Positions 25,246 to 34,386 are shown, counted from the stretch's first letter. The stretch is 40,396 bases of DNA from Pseudomonadota bacterium (GCA_023433705.1 JAEYUC010000059.1:1-40396), one strand, 5' to 3'. Notes: generated by a model from the sequence alone, not told the origin. Numbers and translations: made by a program.

Positions 25246-26115
25246 ATGACTACGCCGGGTGGAACGCAGGAAGTCGACTTCAAGAGCACGAGCGGATACC
25301 TCGCGCTGGTCCTCGCCTTGCTTGCGCTGGCTGGATTCATCTTTTTCATCGTCGGGCGCGCGCCGCAGATCGCGATTCCGCTGCTGCTGGCGTTCGTCTT
25401 CATCGTCAAGGGCATCTACATCCTGCAGCCGAACCAGTCGGCGCTGATGCTGCTGTTCGGCGACTATCGTGGCACGGATTACGCGACGGGCCTGCGCTGG
25501 GCGAACCCTTTCATGGCCAAGAAGAAGGTCAGCCTGCGCCTGCGCAACTTCAACAGCGAGAAGCTCAAGGTGAACGACAAGCGCGGCAACCCGATCGAGA
25601 TCGCGGCCGCGGTGGTCTGGCGCGTGCGCGACACCGCCCGCGCGGTGCTCGACATCGACGACTTCGAGGCCTACGTGCCGATCCAGGCCGAGGCCGCGGT
25701 GCGTCACCTCGCCAACGAGTTCTCCTACGATCATCACGAGGACTCGGACGACGCGCTCACGCTGCGCGCCGGCGGCGATGCGATCGTGAGCAAGCTCAAG
25801 AAGGAGCTGCAGGACCGGTTCGAGAAGGCGGGACTCTTCGTCGAGGACGCGCGCCTCACGCACCTGGCCTACGCGCCGGAAATCGCGGGCGCGATGCTGC
25901 GCCGTCAGCAGGCCGAGGCCATCATCGGCGCACGCAAGCAGATCGTGCTCGGCGCGGTGAGCATGGTCGAAATGGCATTGCAGGGACTCACCGAACGCGG
26001 CGTGGTCGATCTCGATGCCGAGCGACGCGCGTCGATGGTGTCCAACCTGCTCGTCGTGCTCTGCGCGGAGACCGAGGCGCAGCCGGTGATCAACGCGGGC
26101 ACGTTGTACGGCTGA
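25246..26115 (+). CDS. SPFH/Band-7 (prohibitin-like) membrane protein
   Basis: A 289-residue protein. Two adjacent hydrophobic segments near the N-terminus (YLALVLALLALAGFIFFIVG and QIAIPLLLAFVFIVKGIYIL) anchor it. The SPFH domain follows: LQPNQSALMLLFGDYRGTDY, then GLRWANPF, the RLRNFNSEKLKVNDKRGNPI strand and IAAAVVWRVRDTARAVLDID. A helical region with ALRAGGDAIVSKLKKEL-like heptads and MLRRQQAEAIIGARKQIVLGA completes the flotillin-like fold. The role is membrane-domain scaffolding or stress; no enzyme motif is seen. The ATG at 25246 is preferred over the one at 25219 because GGGAG lies 6 nt upstream. The next gene starts 9 nt after the stop. Confidence 0.92.
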   Translation: MTTPGGTQEVDFKSTSGYLALVLALLALAGFIFFIVGRAPQIAIPLLLAFVFIVKGIYILQPNQSALMLLFGDYRGTDYATGLRWANPFMAKKKVSLRLRNFNSEKLKVNDKRGNPIEIAAAVVWRVRDTARAVLDIDDFEAYVPIQAEAAVRHLANEFSYDHHEDSDDALTLRAGGDAIVSKLKKELQDRFEKAGLFVEDARLTHLAYAPEIAGAMLRRQQAEAIIGARKQIVLGAVSMVEMALQGLTERGVVDLDAERRASMVSNLLVVLCAETEAQPVINAGTLYG

Positions 26116-26124
26116 GGCAGGGCG

Positions 26125-26322
26125 TTGAGCGAGCCTCCATCACGCAAGGCGTTCCTGTTGCGCCTCGATCCGGCGGTCGCCGCCGCGATCGAGGCGCTCG
26201 CCGCGCAGGAACTGCGAAGCGTCAACGGCCAGATCGAATGGCTGTTGCGGGAGGCGCTCGCGAAACGCGGCCGGGCGATCACGACGCCGTCCCGAACCAA
26301 TACGCGCCGCCCGAAGGAATGA
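26125..26322 (+). CDS. small ribbon-helix-helix (Arc-like) DNA-binding protein
   Basis: A 65-residue basic protein. KAFLLRLDPAVAAAIEALAA, then RSVNGQIEWLLREALAKRGR, fits the ribbon-helix-helix pattern: one beta strand (FLLRLD), a helix, a turn, and a second helix containing SVNGQIEWLLREAL. Such proteins bind operators as dimers through the strand. It starts with TTG 9 nt after the SPFH stop and has AGGG upstream, so it is likely in the same operon. I infer that it represses the operon through the palindrome at 25176. No toxin gene is next to it, so a toxin-antitoxin role is not supported. Confidence 0.78.
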   Translation: MSEPPSRKAFLLRLDPAVAAAIEALAAQELRSVNGQIEWLLREALAKRGRAITTPSRTNTRRPKE

Positions 26323-26333
26323 AAACAGGAGAA

Positions 26334-26415
26334 ATCGGGGACAGATTTATTTAACGACGATAACGGGAAGCCCGCGCGGCTCTGGTTATCGTCAATAAAT
26401 AAATCTGTCCCCGAT
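26334..26415. repeat. REP-like imperfect inverted repeat (82 bp)
   Basis: The two arms, each about 30 bp, begin ATCGGGGACAGATTTATTT from each side and continue to GACGATAAC, with two mismatches. They surround a GC-rich loop containing GAAGCCCGCGCGGC. The element lies between the convergent RHH and thioredoxin-like genes. GGGGACAG ends like these are typical of REP/BIME sequences mobilised by RAYT (Y1) transposases. No RAYT gene is in the window. It may also act as a terminator for both genes. Confidence 0.75.
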
Positions 26416-26419
26416 CAAT

Positions 26420-28066
26420 CTAAGTAGAAGCCGTCTTTCCGAAGTCCTGGCATCCCTGCGCCTCGCCCGGCGACTTGGCGCAGGCCTGCAGGACGCTCGC
26501 CCGCAACTTTGCAAACACGGCCTCGCGCGCCGGGGTCGTGCTCCAGTCGTGGAGTTTGCCGTCGAGCCGGTTCAACCGCGCGAGCGTGCGCCGGTGAATG
26601 CGGTTCGGACCGTCGAGCTCGGCCGTGACGGCGAGGCCCGCCTGTTCGATCCTCGCGGTGTCATCGGGCGTGAGACGCAGCAGCGCGTCCAGGTAGCTAT
26701 ACCCCCACTGGAAGCGCGAGGCGGGTCCCTGCGCCTTTTCGTACGCCTCGGCCCACAGCTCGAGCGCGCGCTCTTTGTTGCCCAGGTGCTCTTCGACGTC
26801 CGCGAGATCGCCGATGTAGTAGTGAGGCGTGTTCGAAGTCTTCGCCTCGAGCGCGAGCAGGTCGCGCGCGCGTTCCCACTCGTCGAGCGCGATGTAGATG
26901 TTGATCGCGGAGTTCACGACACCGGCGCGCACGTACGGCTCCTGCGGCGCTTCGAGCATCTTCGATGCCGTGGTGAGCGCGACGCTGCGCACGTCGGTGG
27001 GAACCTTGCCGTCGGCGGCATATGCCTTCGACGCGGTGATCTTCATGAGCTGCGCCGCGAGCTGATCCGCCGGCGCGAACGAGGTATTCGCGGTCGCCGC
27101 GTCCGCGACGGCCATGTAACGCTCGCGCAGCGTCGGCGCGACCTGCGGCACGGTATTGCGCGCGGCGACGAAGAACGCGCCGGGCAGACTGCGCAGCACA
27201 TCGGCATTCGCGAGCGCGATCTCCTTGTTCCCGAGCGCCTCGTTCAAGCGCACGATGAGCGCCGCCAACGTCTTGTCCGCCTTGCCACCCGCCTCGATTG
27301 CCTCACTCTGCGACTTCGCGGCTTCCGCCGCGGCGCGAATGCTCAGACGCGCGCGCTCCTTCTCGAGCTCCGAAGGGCACAACCGCGCCGCATTCTCGAA
27401 CGCGGACTGCAACTTCGCGCTGTCGAAGATCCCATCGTCCTCGAGCCCGAACGCGTGATACGCGAGCCGGCGACAATCGCTGGCATCCAATGGCGCACCG
27501 CCCTTCACCGCCAGGTCGACCACGTCCTTCACGGGACGCACGTCGCCCAACGCGTTGTCGAGCACGCCGGCATAAAGCGAAAGATCCATGTTCCCCGCGA
27601 TGCGCGTGATCTCCGTGCGATCGGGCTTGAGCACGACGACCGTCGGATATCCCATCACGCGGAACACGTCGCCCCACTTCTGCGCGTCGGGCAGATCGCC
27701 GTCGAGATAGACGGGCACGAACAGTTTCGACTTCTCGATGAAATCCGGCCGGCTGAACACCGCGGACTTGAGCTGCTTGCACGGCGGGCACCACTTGGCG
27801 CCCCAGTACAGCAACACCGGCTTGTTAGACGCCTTCGCCGCCGCGAACGCCGCATCGACGTCGCCATCGAACCAGGCGATCCCCGGTGCATCCGCATGCA
27901 GGCTCGCGAAGTCGACCGCGGACTCGGCGGATGCCTCAGGTTTTTCCCGAGTAGCGGACGCCGGCTCCGGCGCACGATCGCAGGCGACGAAGAACAACGA
28001 AACCGAAAGGGCCATCGTCAATTTGAGTGCGGCCGATGCGCGGCCGGGCGATTTCTCATGCGGCAT
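26420..28066 (-). CDS. thioredoxin-fold lipoprotein with long helical C-terminus
   Basis: A 548-residue lipoprotein. The signal KLTMALSVSLFFVAC gives a lipidated Cys29. A thioredoxin-like domain (about 65-180) contains the redox motif WGAKWCPPCKQL (Cys93/Cys96) and VMGYPTVVVLKPD with the conserved cis-Pro. The C-terminal two-thirds are helical, TPR-like repeats with no clear enzyme motif. It is probably a periplasmic thiol-disulfide reductase, perhaps with a docking domain. The start at 28066 has GGAG upstream; the in-frame codon at 28111 overlaps the divergent PhoX start. It is divergent from phoX with only 43 bp between them. Confidence 0.82.
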   Translation of the reverse strand: MPHEKSPGRASAALKLTMALSVSLFFVACDRAPEPASATREKPEASAESAVDFASLHADAPGIAWFDGDVDAAFAAAKASNKPVLLYWGAKWCPPCKQLKSAVFSRPDFIEKSKLFVPVYLDGDLPDAQKWGDVFRVMGYPTVVVLKPDRTEITRIAGNMDLSLYAGVLDNALGDVRPVKDVVDLAVKGGAPLDASDCRRLAYHAFGLEDDGIFDSAKLQSAFENAARLCPSELEKERARLSIRAAAEAAKSQSEAIEAGGKADKTLAALIVRLNEALGNKEIALANADVLRSLPGAFFVAARNTVPQVAPTLRERYMAVADAATANTSFAPADQLAAQLMKITASKAYAADGKVPTDVRSVALTTASKMLEAPQEPYVRAGVVNSAINIYIALDEWERARDLLALEAKTSNTPHYYIGDLADVEEHLGNKERALELWAEAYEKAQGPASRFQWGYSYLDALLRLTPDDTARIEQAGLAVTAELDGPNRIHRRTLARLNRLDGKLHDWSTTPAREAVFAKLRASVLQACAKSPGEAQGCQDFGKTAST

Positions 28067-28109
28067 TCGTACTTCTCCGTGAAACGGCGAGACGTTAGCA
28101 TGCGGCGCC

Positions 28110-30089
28110 ATGACTCAACGATCGGCATTCGAAAAGATTCTGGAGACGCGCCTGTCGCGGCGCACCGTCCTCGCGAGCGGCGCCGCCGTGGGCCTAGCCG
28201 CCTGCACGCATACCTCCGCACCGTCTCCGGCTTCGTCCCCGGCTTCCGGGGGTTCGTTCAAGAGTATCGTGCCGCAGGAACTCGACAAGTTCGTGATCGC
28301 CGACGGTTATCGTTACAACGTGGTTGCGCGCTGGGGCGACAGCCTTTTTCAGGGAACGCCCGATTTCGATTCCCGCCGGTTGTATGCCGACGACTGGATG
28401 AGCGCCGACGCCGTAACCGCGCAACAGCGCCAGTTCGGCACGAATGCCGACGCGGTCTGCTATTTCCCGTTGAAGCAGGGCCGCGCCGCGGTCGGGCTCG
28501 TCTGCGTGAATCACGAGTACGTGAACGTCGATTTGATGTTCCCGGGCCTGCGCGGCTTCGGTGTCCCGCCGAAGTTCCGCGCCGAGTGGTACGCGAAACA
28601 TCCGCAGGGCGCGGCATTCCTGCAGGCCGCGCACGGTGTGTCCGTGATGCAGGTCAGCCGCGACTCGGACGGATGGAAGCGCGATCTCTCCGCGCCTAAC
28701 AACCGGCGCATCACCGCCAACACGCCGATGGAGATCATGGGCCCCGCGCGCGGGCATCCGCTCCTGCGCACGAACGCGGATCCCGAAGGCGTGCGCGTGT
28801 TCGGCACGTTCGCCAACTGCTCGGCCGGCAAGACGCCGTGGGGCACGTATCTCACCTCCGAGGAAAACGTCGACGACTACTTCGCGCTCGGCGACGAGGC
28901 GCCGCTCGAGGCGTACCGCCGTTTCCCGCTGCGCAAGGTCAGCTACTACGGTTGGGAAACGCAGGACCCGCGCTTCGGCTCGAAGCACGAGCCCAACGAG
29001 TTCCTGCGCTTCGGCTGGATGGTGGAGATCGATCCGCACGATCCGAAGTCGGTGCCGCGCAAACGCACCGCGCTCGGCCGCTTCCAGCACGAAGGCGCGA
29101 ACAGCATCGTCACGAAGAACGGCCAGGTCGCCGCGTACATGGGCGACGACGAGAAGTTCGAATACATCTACAAGTTCGTGACGCGCGACAAGTTCGATCC
29201 GAAGAACCCCGCCGCGAACCGTGACCTGCTCGACCACGGCACGCTGTATGCCGCGCGCTTCGACGCGGACGGCACGGGCGTGTGGCTGCCACTGGTTCAC
29301 GACGAGAAAGGCCCACTCAATTCCGGCGCCGGGTTCGCGAACCAGGGCGACGTCGTCATCAAGGTGCGCGCGGCCGCGGACTTGATAGGCGCGACGACGA
29401 TGGACCGGCCCGAGGACGTCGAGCCCAGCCCGATTACGGGACGCATCTACATCCCGTGCACGAAGTCGGAGAGCCGCGGCGATACCAGCAGGAAGGAGTG
29501 GTACGGACGCGAAACCGACGTCGACGTGAATCCGGCCAATCCGCGCCCCGAAAATCGCTCCGGCCACATCATCGAGATCATCGAGGACGGCGACGACGGC
29601 ACTGCGACCAAGTTCACCTGGAACGTGTTCCTGCTCGCCGGTAATCCCGGCGAGGGGCGCTACCTCGTGAACGCGGATGACGTCGCGCCCGGCAAGGTCG
29701 GCTCGAAGGACACGTATTTCGCCGGTTATCCGAATCGCGAGCACCAGAGCCAGGTCCACTGCCCCGACAACCTCGGCATCGATCCGCAGGGACGTCTCTG
29801 GATCGTCACCGATTCGGACGGACGTGACATGCCTAACAACGGCTGCTTCGTCATGGAGACCAGCGGCCCGATGCGCGGTCTGCTCAAACAACTCGCGAGC
29901 GGCCCTAACGGCTGCGAGGTCTGCGGTTGCGAGTTCACGCCGGACGGCAAGACCATGTTCCTTTCCATCCAGCATCCGGGCGAAGGCGGCACGCTCGACG
30001 AACCGCGGAGTCATTGGCCGGATGGGCCTGGATATCCCGCGCGCGCGGGGCTGCTCGCCATCGAACGCGAGGACGGCGGGCCGGTTTGA
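28110..30089 (+). CDS. phoX: PhoX-family alkaline phosphatase (DUF839)
   Basis: A 659-residue exported phosphatase releasing phosphate from organic monoesters. The Tat signal is SRRTVLASGAAVGLAAC, and the Cys at 32 may also be lipidated. Characteristic PhoX segments include ARWGDSLFQGTPDFD, then PLKQGRAAVGLVCVNHEYVN, then GRFQHEGANSIVTKNGQVAAYMGDDEKFEYIYKF (the metal-ligand Glu/Asp-rich region). Later come DRPEDVEPSPITGRIY, then HCPDNLGIDPQGRLWIVTD, and finally CGCEFTPDGKTMFLSIQHPG. Known PhoX enzymes use Ca and Fe; the residues here look intact. No Pho box is evident in the 43-bp divergent region. Confidence 0.93.
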   Translation: MTQRSAFEKILETRLSRRTVLASGAAVGLAACTHTSAPSPASSPASGGSFKSIVPQELDKFVIADGYRYNVVARWGDSLFQGTPDFDSRRLYADDWMSADAVTAQQRQFGTNADAVCYFPLKQGRAAVGLVCVNHEYVNVDLMFPGLRGFGVPPKFRAEWYAKHPQGAAFLQAAHGVSVMQVSRDSDGWKRDLSAPNNRRITANTPMEIMGPARGHPLLRTNADPEGVRVFGTFANCSAGKTPWGTYLTSEENVDDYFALGDEAPLEAYRRFPLRKVSYYGWETQDPRFGSKHEPNEFLRFGWMVEIDPHDPKSVPRKRTALGRFQHEGANSIVTKNGQVAAYMGDDEKFEYIYKFVTRDKFDPKNPAANRDLLDHGTLYAARFDADGTGVWLPLVHDEKGPLNSGAGFANQGDVVIKVRAAADLIGATTMDRPEDVEPSPITGRIYIPCTKSESRGDTSRKEWYGRETDVDVNPANPRPENRSGHIIEIIEDGDDGTATKFTWNVFLLAGNPGEGRYLVNADDVAPGKVGSKDTYFAGYPNREHQSQVHCPDNLGIDPQGRLWIVTDSDGRDMPNNGCFVMETSGPMRGLLKQLASGPNGCEVCGCEFTPDGKTMFLSIQHPGEGGTLDEPRSHWPDGPGYPARAGLLAIEREDGGPV

Positions 30090-30163
30090 CGGGCTGATTT
30101 GACACAACGAAGCCGTCGGCTCGTTCAGCATCGATTCAATTATTCGCCGGTAGATTGGCAGCC

Positions 30164-30715
30164 ATGGACACCAGGCTGCTTTCCAAACTCATCGCCACCT
30201 CCGTGCTCCTCGGCTCGCTCGGCGGTTGCGCGAGTCTTTCGAAGAGCGAGTGTCTCAGCGCCGACTGGCAGGACATCGGCGTCCGCGACGGCGCCAATGG
30301 CCGCCCGGAGGAATACCTGGTTCATCACGCCACGGCCTGCGCCAAGGTGTCGGTGACGCCCGACCGCGAAAGATGGCTGGCCGGCCGCGAGCAGGGACTC
30401 GATCGTTTCTGCGTGCCGTACCGCGCCTATCAACTCGGCGAATACGGCAGCAGCTTCGACGTCGGCATCTGCCGCCGCTACGACCAGGAACGGCTGATCA
30501 ATGCATACGAGCACGGGCTCGAGGTGAACCGCCTCGGCGCCGAAGTCGACGCGCTGCAGAGCGAGATCTACAGCCTGCGCACCGCGCTCGAGAAAGAGGA
30601 CCTGCCGCCGAAGGAACGCGAGCGTATCGCCTGGCGGCTGGGCCGACTCGAATATCAGCGAAATGATGCGCAGGACGCCTACGAAGCCGCGCGCTATAGC
30701 GCGCGTAATCTCTGA
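30164..30715 (+). CDS. DUF2799 lipoprotein
   Basis: A 183-residue lipoprotein. The signal IATSVLLGSLGGC ends in a lipobox Cys (about residue 22). The mature N-terminus is ASLSKSECLSADWQDIGVRDG, then ERWLAGREQGLDRFC, typical of DUF2799. A C-terminal coiled coil (LGAEVDALQSEIYSLRTALE, then ERIAWRLGRLEYQR) follows. The function of the family is unknown. The ATG at 30164 is preferred over a TTG at 30155. No strong ribosome-binding site is visible. Confidence 0.88.
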   Translation: MDTRLLSKLIATSVLLGSLGGCASLSKSECLSADWQDIGVRDGANGRPEEYLVHHATACAKVSVTPDRERWLAGREQGLDRFCVPYRAYQLGEYGSSFDVGICRRYDQERLINAYEHGLEVNRLGAEVDALQSEIYSLRTALEKEDLPPKERERIAWRLGRLEYQRNDAQDAYEAARYSARNL

Positions 30716-30728
30716 ACCTCGCTCGCTA

Positions 30729-30759
30729 GAATCTCCGGCGTCCCAACCGCCGGAGATTC
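30729..30759 (+). promoter_or_regulatory. hairpin covering the ribosome-binding site of the next gene
   Basis: GAATCTCCGGC (30729-30739) pairs perfectly with GCCGGAGATTC (30749-30759) around a 9-nt loop. The GGAG at 30752-30755, 6 nt before the ATG at 30762, is inside the 3' arm. The structure could block translation or simply end the upstream transcript. No T-tract follows. Confidence 0.5.
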
Positions 30760-30761
30760 CC

Positions 30762-31844
30762 ATGTCCGCCGCACCGCGCCGCGCCGCCCTGCTGGTCCTG
30801 CCCGCGTTCGCGATCGGCGCCGAGGCACAAACCGTCCAGCGTCAATACCAGCTCGTGAAAACCGGCGATGCGCCACCCGTGCTCACGCTCGTCGAAGCGC
30901 CAATCCGCCAGCCCGGCGACAACGAGGTGCTCGTGCGCGTGCGCGCGGTATCGCTCAACCGCCGCGACATATACGTGAAGCTCGGGCAGTACCCCGGACC
31001 GATGCGGCCGAATCTCGTGCCGCTGTCCGACGGCGCGGGTGAAGTCGCCGCCGTCGGCGCGAAGGTGAAGCGATGGAAGAAAGGCGATCGCGCCGCGGCC
31101 ATCTTCTTTCAGAAGTGGCTGGGCGGACGGCCCCAGCTCGAGCACATGGAGTCGGCGCTCGGCGGCGCCATCGACGGGATGCTCTCCGAGTACGTCACGC
31201 TGCACGAGGACGGCCTCGTCCGGATTCCCGACTATCTATCGTACGAGGAGGCCGCGACCCTGCCATGCGCCGGCGTCACCGCGTGGAATTCGCTGGTGAC
31301 GCGCGGCCGCATGCAGTCCGGCGACAAGGTGCTGCTGCTCGGCACCGGTGGTGTGTCGATCTGGGGCCTGCAGCTCTCGCGCGCGATGGGCGGGATTCCC
31401 GTCATGACCAGCTCGTCAGACGAAAAACTCGCGCGCGCGAGGAAGTTAGGCGCGGCTCACACCATCAATTACAGGACTACCCGGAATTGGGAAGCGGACA
31501 TACTGGAACAGACCGGCGGCGTGCAACATGTGCTCGAAGTCGGCGGCGCCGGAACGCTGCCGAAGTCGCTCGCGAGCCTCGCGCCGGGCGGTCACATCGC
31601 GCTGATCGGTGGGCTCTCGCAGTTCGGCGGGGACATTCCGGCGGGCGTGTTGATGGGCCGCAACGCCACGGCGTCGGGCATCTACGTAGGGTCGCGCGCC
31701 GATTTCGAGGCGCTCAATGCATTCCTTGAGAGACACCAGGTCAAGCCGCAGATCGATCGCGTTTTCGAATTCGTGGACGCACCCGCGGCCTACGACTACA
31801 TGGATTCAGGCGCGCTGTTCGGAAAGGTCGTGATCCGGCTCTGA
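30762..31844 (+). CDS. zinc-independent MDR oxidoreductase (quinone-oxidoreductase-like)
   Basis: A 360-residue protein of the medium-chain dehydrogenase/reductase superfamily. VLVRVRAVSLNRRDIYVKLGQYP and NLVPLSDGAGEVAAVGAKVKRWKKGDRA lack the zinc-ligand Cys/His of true alcohol dehydrogenases, which favours an NADPH:quinone or alkenal reductase. The Rossmann motif is LLLGTGGVSIWGLQL. The N-terminus RRAALLVLPAFAIGAEAQ looks like a signal peptide, unusual for this family, and might route it to the periplasm or be a start-site artefact. It ends one base before the convergent hrpB stop. Confidence 0.82.
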   Translation: MSAAPRRAALLVLPAFAIGAEAQTVQRQYQLVKTGDAPPVLTLVEAPIRQPGDNEVLVRVRAVSLNRRDIYVKLGQYPGPMRPNLVPLSDGAGEVAAVGAKVKRWKKGDRAAAIFFQKWLGGRPQLEHMESALGGAIDGMLSEYVTLHEDGLVRIPDYLSYEEAATLPCAGVTAWNSLVTRGRMQSGDKVLLLGTGGVSIWGLQLSRAMGGIPVMTSSSDEKLARARKLGAAHTINYRTTRNWEADILEQTGGVQHVLEVGGAGTLPKSLASLAPGGHIALIGGLSQFGGDIPAGVLMGRNATASGIYVGSRADFEALNAFLERHQVKPQIDRVFEFVDAPAAYDYMDSGALFGKVVIRL

Positions 31845-34343
31845 TCAGGTGCCACGCGGCTTCGCGCGCCGCGTCGGCTCCGCCTCGAGCGGATTCTCCG
31901 GCCAGTAGTGGCGCGGGTACCGGCCACGCATGTCCTTGCGCACGTCGACGTAGGCGTTGCTCCAGAAGCTCGCGAGATCCCGCGTCACCTGCAGCGGCCG
32001 TTGCGCGGGCGACAGTAGTTTGAACGTGACGGGCACCGCGCCGCCGCCGATGCGCGGCGTGGCGGCGAGACCGAATACTTCCTGCATGCGCATCGACGCG
32101 CACGGTGCGTTGTCGTCGATGTAGTCGATACGCGCGCGAGACCCGGTCGGCAGCGTGATGTGCGTGGGCGCGAGGTCGTCGAGCTTCTGCTGCTGCGGGT
32201 ACGTGAGCCGCGAGCGCAGCGCATCGAGCAGCGGCACGCGCGCGAGCTGCGAGCGGCGCGTGATGCCATCGAGAAACGGCTCGAGCCATTCGAGATCCGC
32301 GGTCAGCGCCTCGCGCGAGAACTCCGGCCAGTCCGCGAGCTCCTTGCGGCCGAGTCCACGCACGAATTCGCAGCGCGCCACGAGGTTGCGCGACTCTTCG
32401 TCCCAGGGCAGCACGTCGAGGCCGAGCGATCGTACGCCTTCGACCATCGCGGCGGCGGTCGCGTCGCGCGGTAGTTCGGGCAGCGGCTTCTCCTCGATCA
32501 GCAGATCGTCGAGCCACACCGCGCGGCGCGCGACGATGGTCTCGGTGCGTTCGTCCCAGTGCACCTCTTCCGCGCGCCGCACGTGTTCTCCGAAATGCTC
32601 CAGCAGGTCCGCGCGCGAGAGTGGCGCGGCGAGGCGGATCTGCGCCTCACGTTCGCGATCGTCGAGATCGATCGCGACGATGAATTCCTCGCGCGCGATG
32701 GATTCGGGGCCGGGAAACACGGCGCCGCGGCCGTTCGCGAGCTGATAACGCGCCTCGCCGCCGGGACGGCGTCGGCCGATGCGGTCGGGATACGCGAAGG
32801 CGAGCAGCACGCCGGCATCCACGTCGGCGGAGGGAATCCGCGCCGATTGGCCTGCCTGCTGCTCGAACGCGCGCTGCGCTCGCCGCGCGCGATCGAGCGC
32901 TCCCCGGTCGGCGCCCGTGCCGCGACGCAGCGCTTCGAGCCGCGTCCGGATGTCCGAATCGCGCGTTCCCCCGCCGGCGCGCAGCAGGTCGCGATCCGAC
33001 AGCAACGCGGCGAGCTCCGCGCCAAGCGAGGCCACACCGAGGCGGCGCGCCTCCAGCAACAAGTGCGCGAGCCGAGGATGCGCGGGAAATTCCTGCATCG
33101 CCTTGCCGTGCGCGGTGATCCTGCCAGCCGCGTCGAGCGCACCGAGGCGCCGCAGCAGATCGCGTGAGCTCGCAAGCGTCGCGGCCGGTGGCGGATCGAG
33201 CCAACGCAACGCGCCCGCATCCGTGCCCCAGGCCGCGAGATCGAGCGCGAGCGGCGCGAGATCGGCGACGCATACCTCCGGCGGCGCGTAGGCAGCCAGG
33301 CTTCTTTCGGCGCCCTCGCCCCACAGCCGATAACACACGCCCGGCGCGGTACGCCCGGCGCGTCCCGCGCGTTGTTCGGCCGAGGCGCGCGAGATGCAAT
33401 GCACCTCGAGCCGGTTCATGCCGCTCGACGGGTCGAACAAACTTCGCCGCTCGAGTCCGGCATCGACGACGATGCGCACGCCGTCGATAGTCAGACTGGT
33501 CTCGGCGATGTTCGTGGCCAGCACGATCTTGCGGCGTCCGGGCCTGGCCGGTGTGAGCGCGGCATCCTGCGCGTCGGGACCGAGTTCGCCATACAGCGGC
33601 AGCACGTCGGCACCCGGCTCGTCGAGCATTCCCTGCACGCGGCGGATCTCGCCCGCGCCCGGCAGGAACACGAGCATGTCGCCCTCGGCCTCCTGCAATG
33701 CGCGCCGGATCGCGCGGACCACGGCGATCAACGGCTCCTCGCGGCCACCCGGCAACAGCGGCATGCCCGTGCCGAGATACTTCACGTCGACTGGATGGAC
33801 TCGCCCCGCCGCCGAGATCACCGGCGCGTCTCCTAACAACTTCGCGACAGCGGCGCCGTCGAGCGTCGCGGACATCACCACCAGCCGCAGCTCGGGCGCG
33901 AGGTTCGCCTGCGTATCGAGCGCGAACGCGAGCCCCGTGTCGGCATGCAGGTTGCGCTCGTGGAATTCGTCGAACAACACCGCCGCGATGCCTTCGAGCG
34001 CCGGATCACTTTGCAACATGCGCGTGAACACGCCTTCGGTCACGACCTCGATGCGCGTGCGGCGACTCACGCGCGTCTCCAGCCGCATGCGGTAACCGAC
34101 GGTTTCACCGGGGGATTCACCCAGCGTGCGCGCCATACGCGTGGCCACCGCGCGCGTCGCGAGGCGACGCGGCTCGAGCATCACGATCTTGCCGCCCCGC
34201 AACCACGATTCCTCCAGCAGCGCAATCGGCACAACGGTGCTCTTGCCGGCGCCGGGCGGCGCTTCGACCACCGCATTGGGACCGCGCTGCAGCGCGGAGC
34301 GCAGTGCGGGCAGGACTTCGTCGATAGGCAGGCCGGACTTCAC
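31845..34343 (-). CDS. hrpB: ATP-dependent helicase HrpB
   Basis: An 832-residue DEAH/RHA-type helicase. Motifs in order: Walker A APPGAGKST (28-36), motif Ia EPRRLATRAVATRMA, motif II LFDEFHER, motif III VMSATLDG and motif VI SRASAEQRAGRAGR. The C-terminal HrpB-specific domain ends AWLEEP-like sequences such as RYPRHYWPENP. The substrate is thought to be RNA or RNA-protein complexes; its role is not settled. The start is GTG at 34343 by match to the HrpB N-terminus. The adjacent ATG at 34357 is out of frame. It is divergent from ypfJ with a 43-bp gap. Confidence 0.95.
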   Translation of the reverse strand: MKSGLPIDEVLPALRSALQRGPNAVVEAPPGAGKSTVVPIALLEESWLRGGKIVMLEPRRLATRAVATRMARTLGESPGETVGYRMRLETRVSRRTRIEVVTEGVFTRMLQSDPALEGIAAVLFDEFHERNLHADTGLAFALDTQANLAPELRLVVMSATLDGAAVAKLLGDAPVISAAGRVHPVDVKYLGTGMPLLPGGREEPLIAVVRAIRRALQEAEGDMLVFLPGAGEIRRVQGMLDEPGADVLPLYGELGPDAQDAALTPARPGRRKIVLATNIAETSLTIDGVRIVVDAGLERRSLFDPSSGMNRLEVHCISRASAEQRAGRAGRTAPGVCYRLWGEGAERSLAAYAPPEVCVADLAPLALDLAAWGTDAGALRWLDPPPAATLASSRDLLRRLGALDAAGRITAHGKAMQEFPAHPRLAHLLLEARRLGVASLGAELAALLSDRDLLRAGGGTRDSDIRTRLEALRRGTGADRGALDRARRAQRAFEQQAGQSARIPSADVDAGVLLAFAYPDRIGRRRPGGEARYQLANGRGAVFPGPESIAREEFIVAIDLDDREREAQIRLAAPLSRADLLEHFGEHVRRAEEVHWDERTETIVARRAVWLDDLLIEEKPLPELPRDATAAAMVEGVRSLGLDVLPWDEESRNLVARCEFVRGLGRKELADWPEFSREALTADLEWLEPFLDGITRRSQLARVPLLDALRSRLTYPQQQKLDDLAPTHITLPTGSRARIDYIDDNAPCASMRMQEVFGLAATPRIGGGAVPVTFKLLSPAQRPLQVTRDLASFWSNAYVDVRKDMRGRYPRHYWPENPLEAEPTRRAKPRGT

Positions 34344-34386
34344 GAGGCGCGGATCATACCGCGAGTGCCTCTGCTAACATCCCGCC

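Noticed and set aside
26125..26322. RHH protein as a toxin-antitoxin antitoxin
   Set aside because: No toxin-like gene is adjacent; the partner is an SPFH membrane protein and the next gene converges.
28049..28059. Possible third copy of the 29-bp repeat (TGAGAAATCGC on the minus strand)
   Set aside because: Only 11 bases match and the flanks differ; chance is a sufficient explanation.
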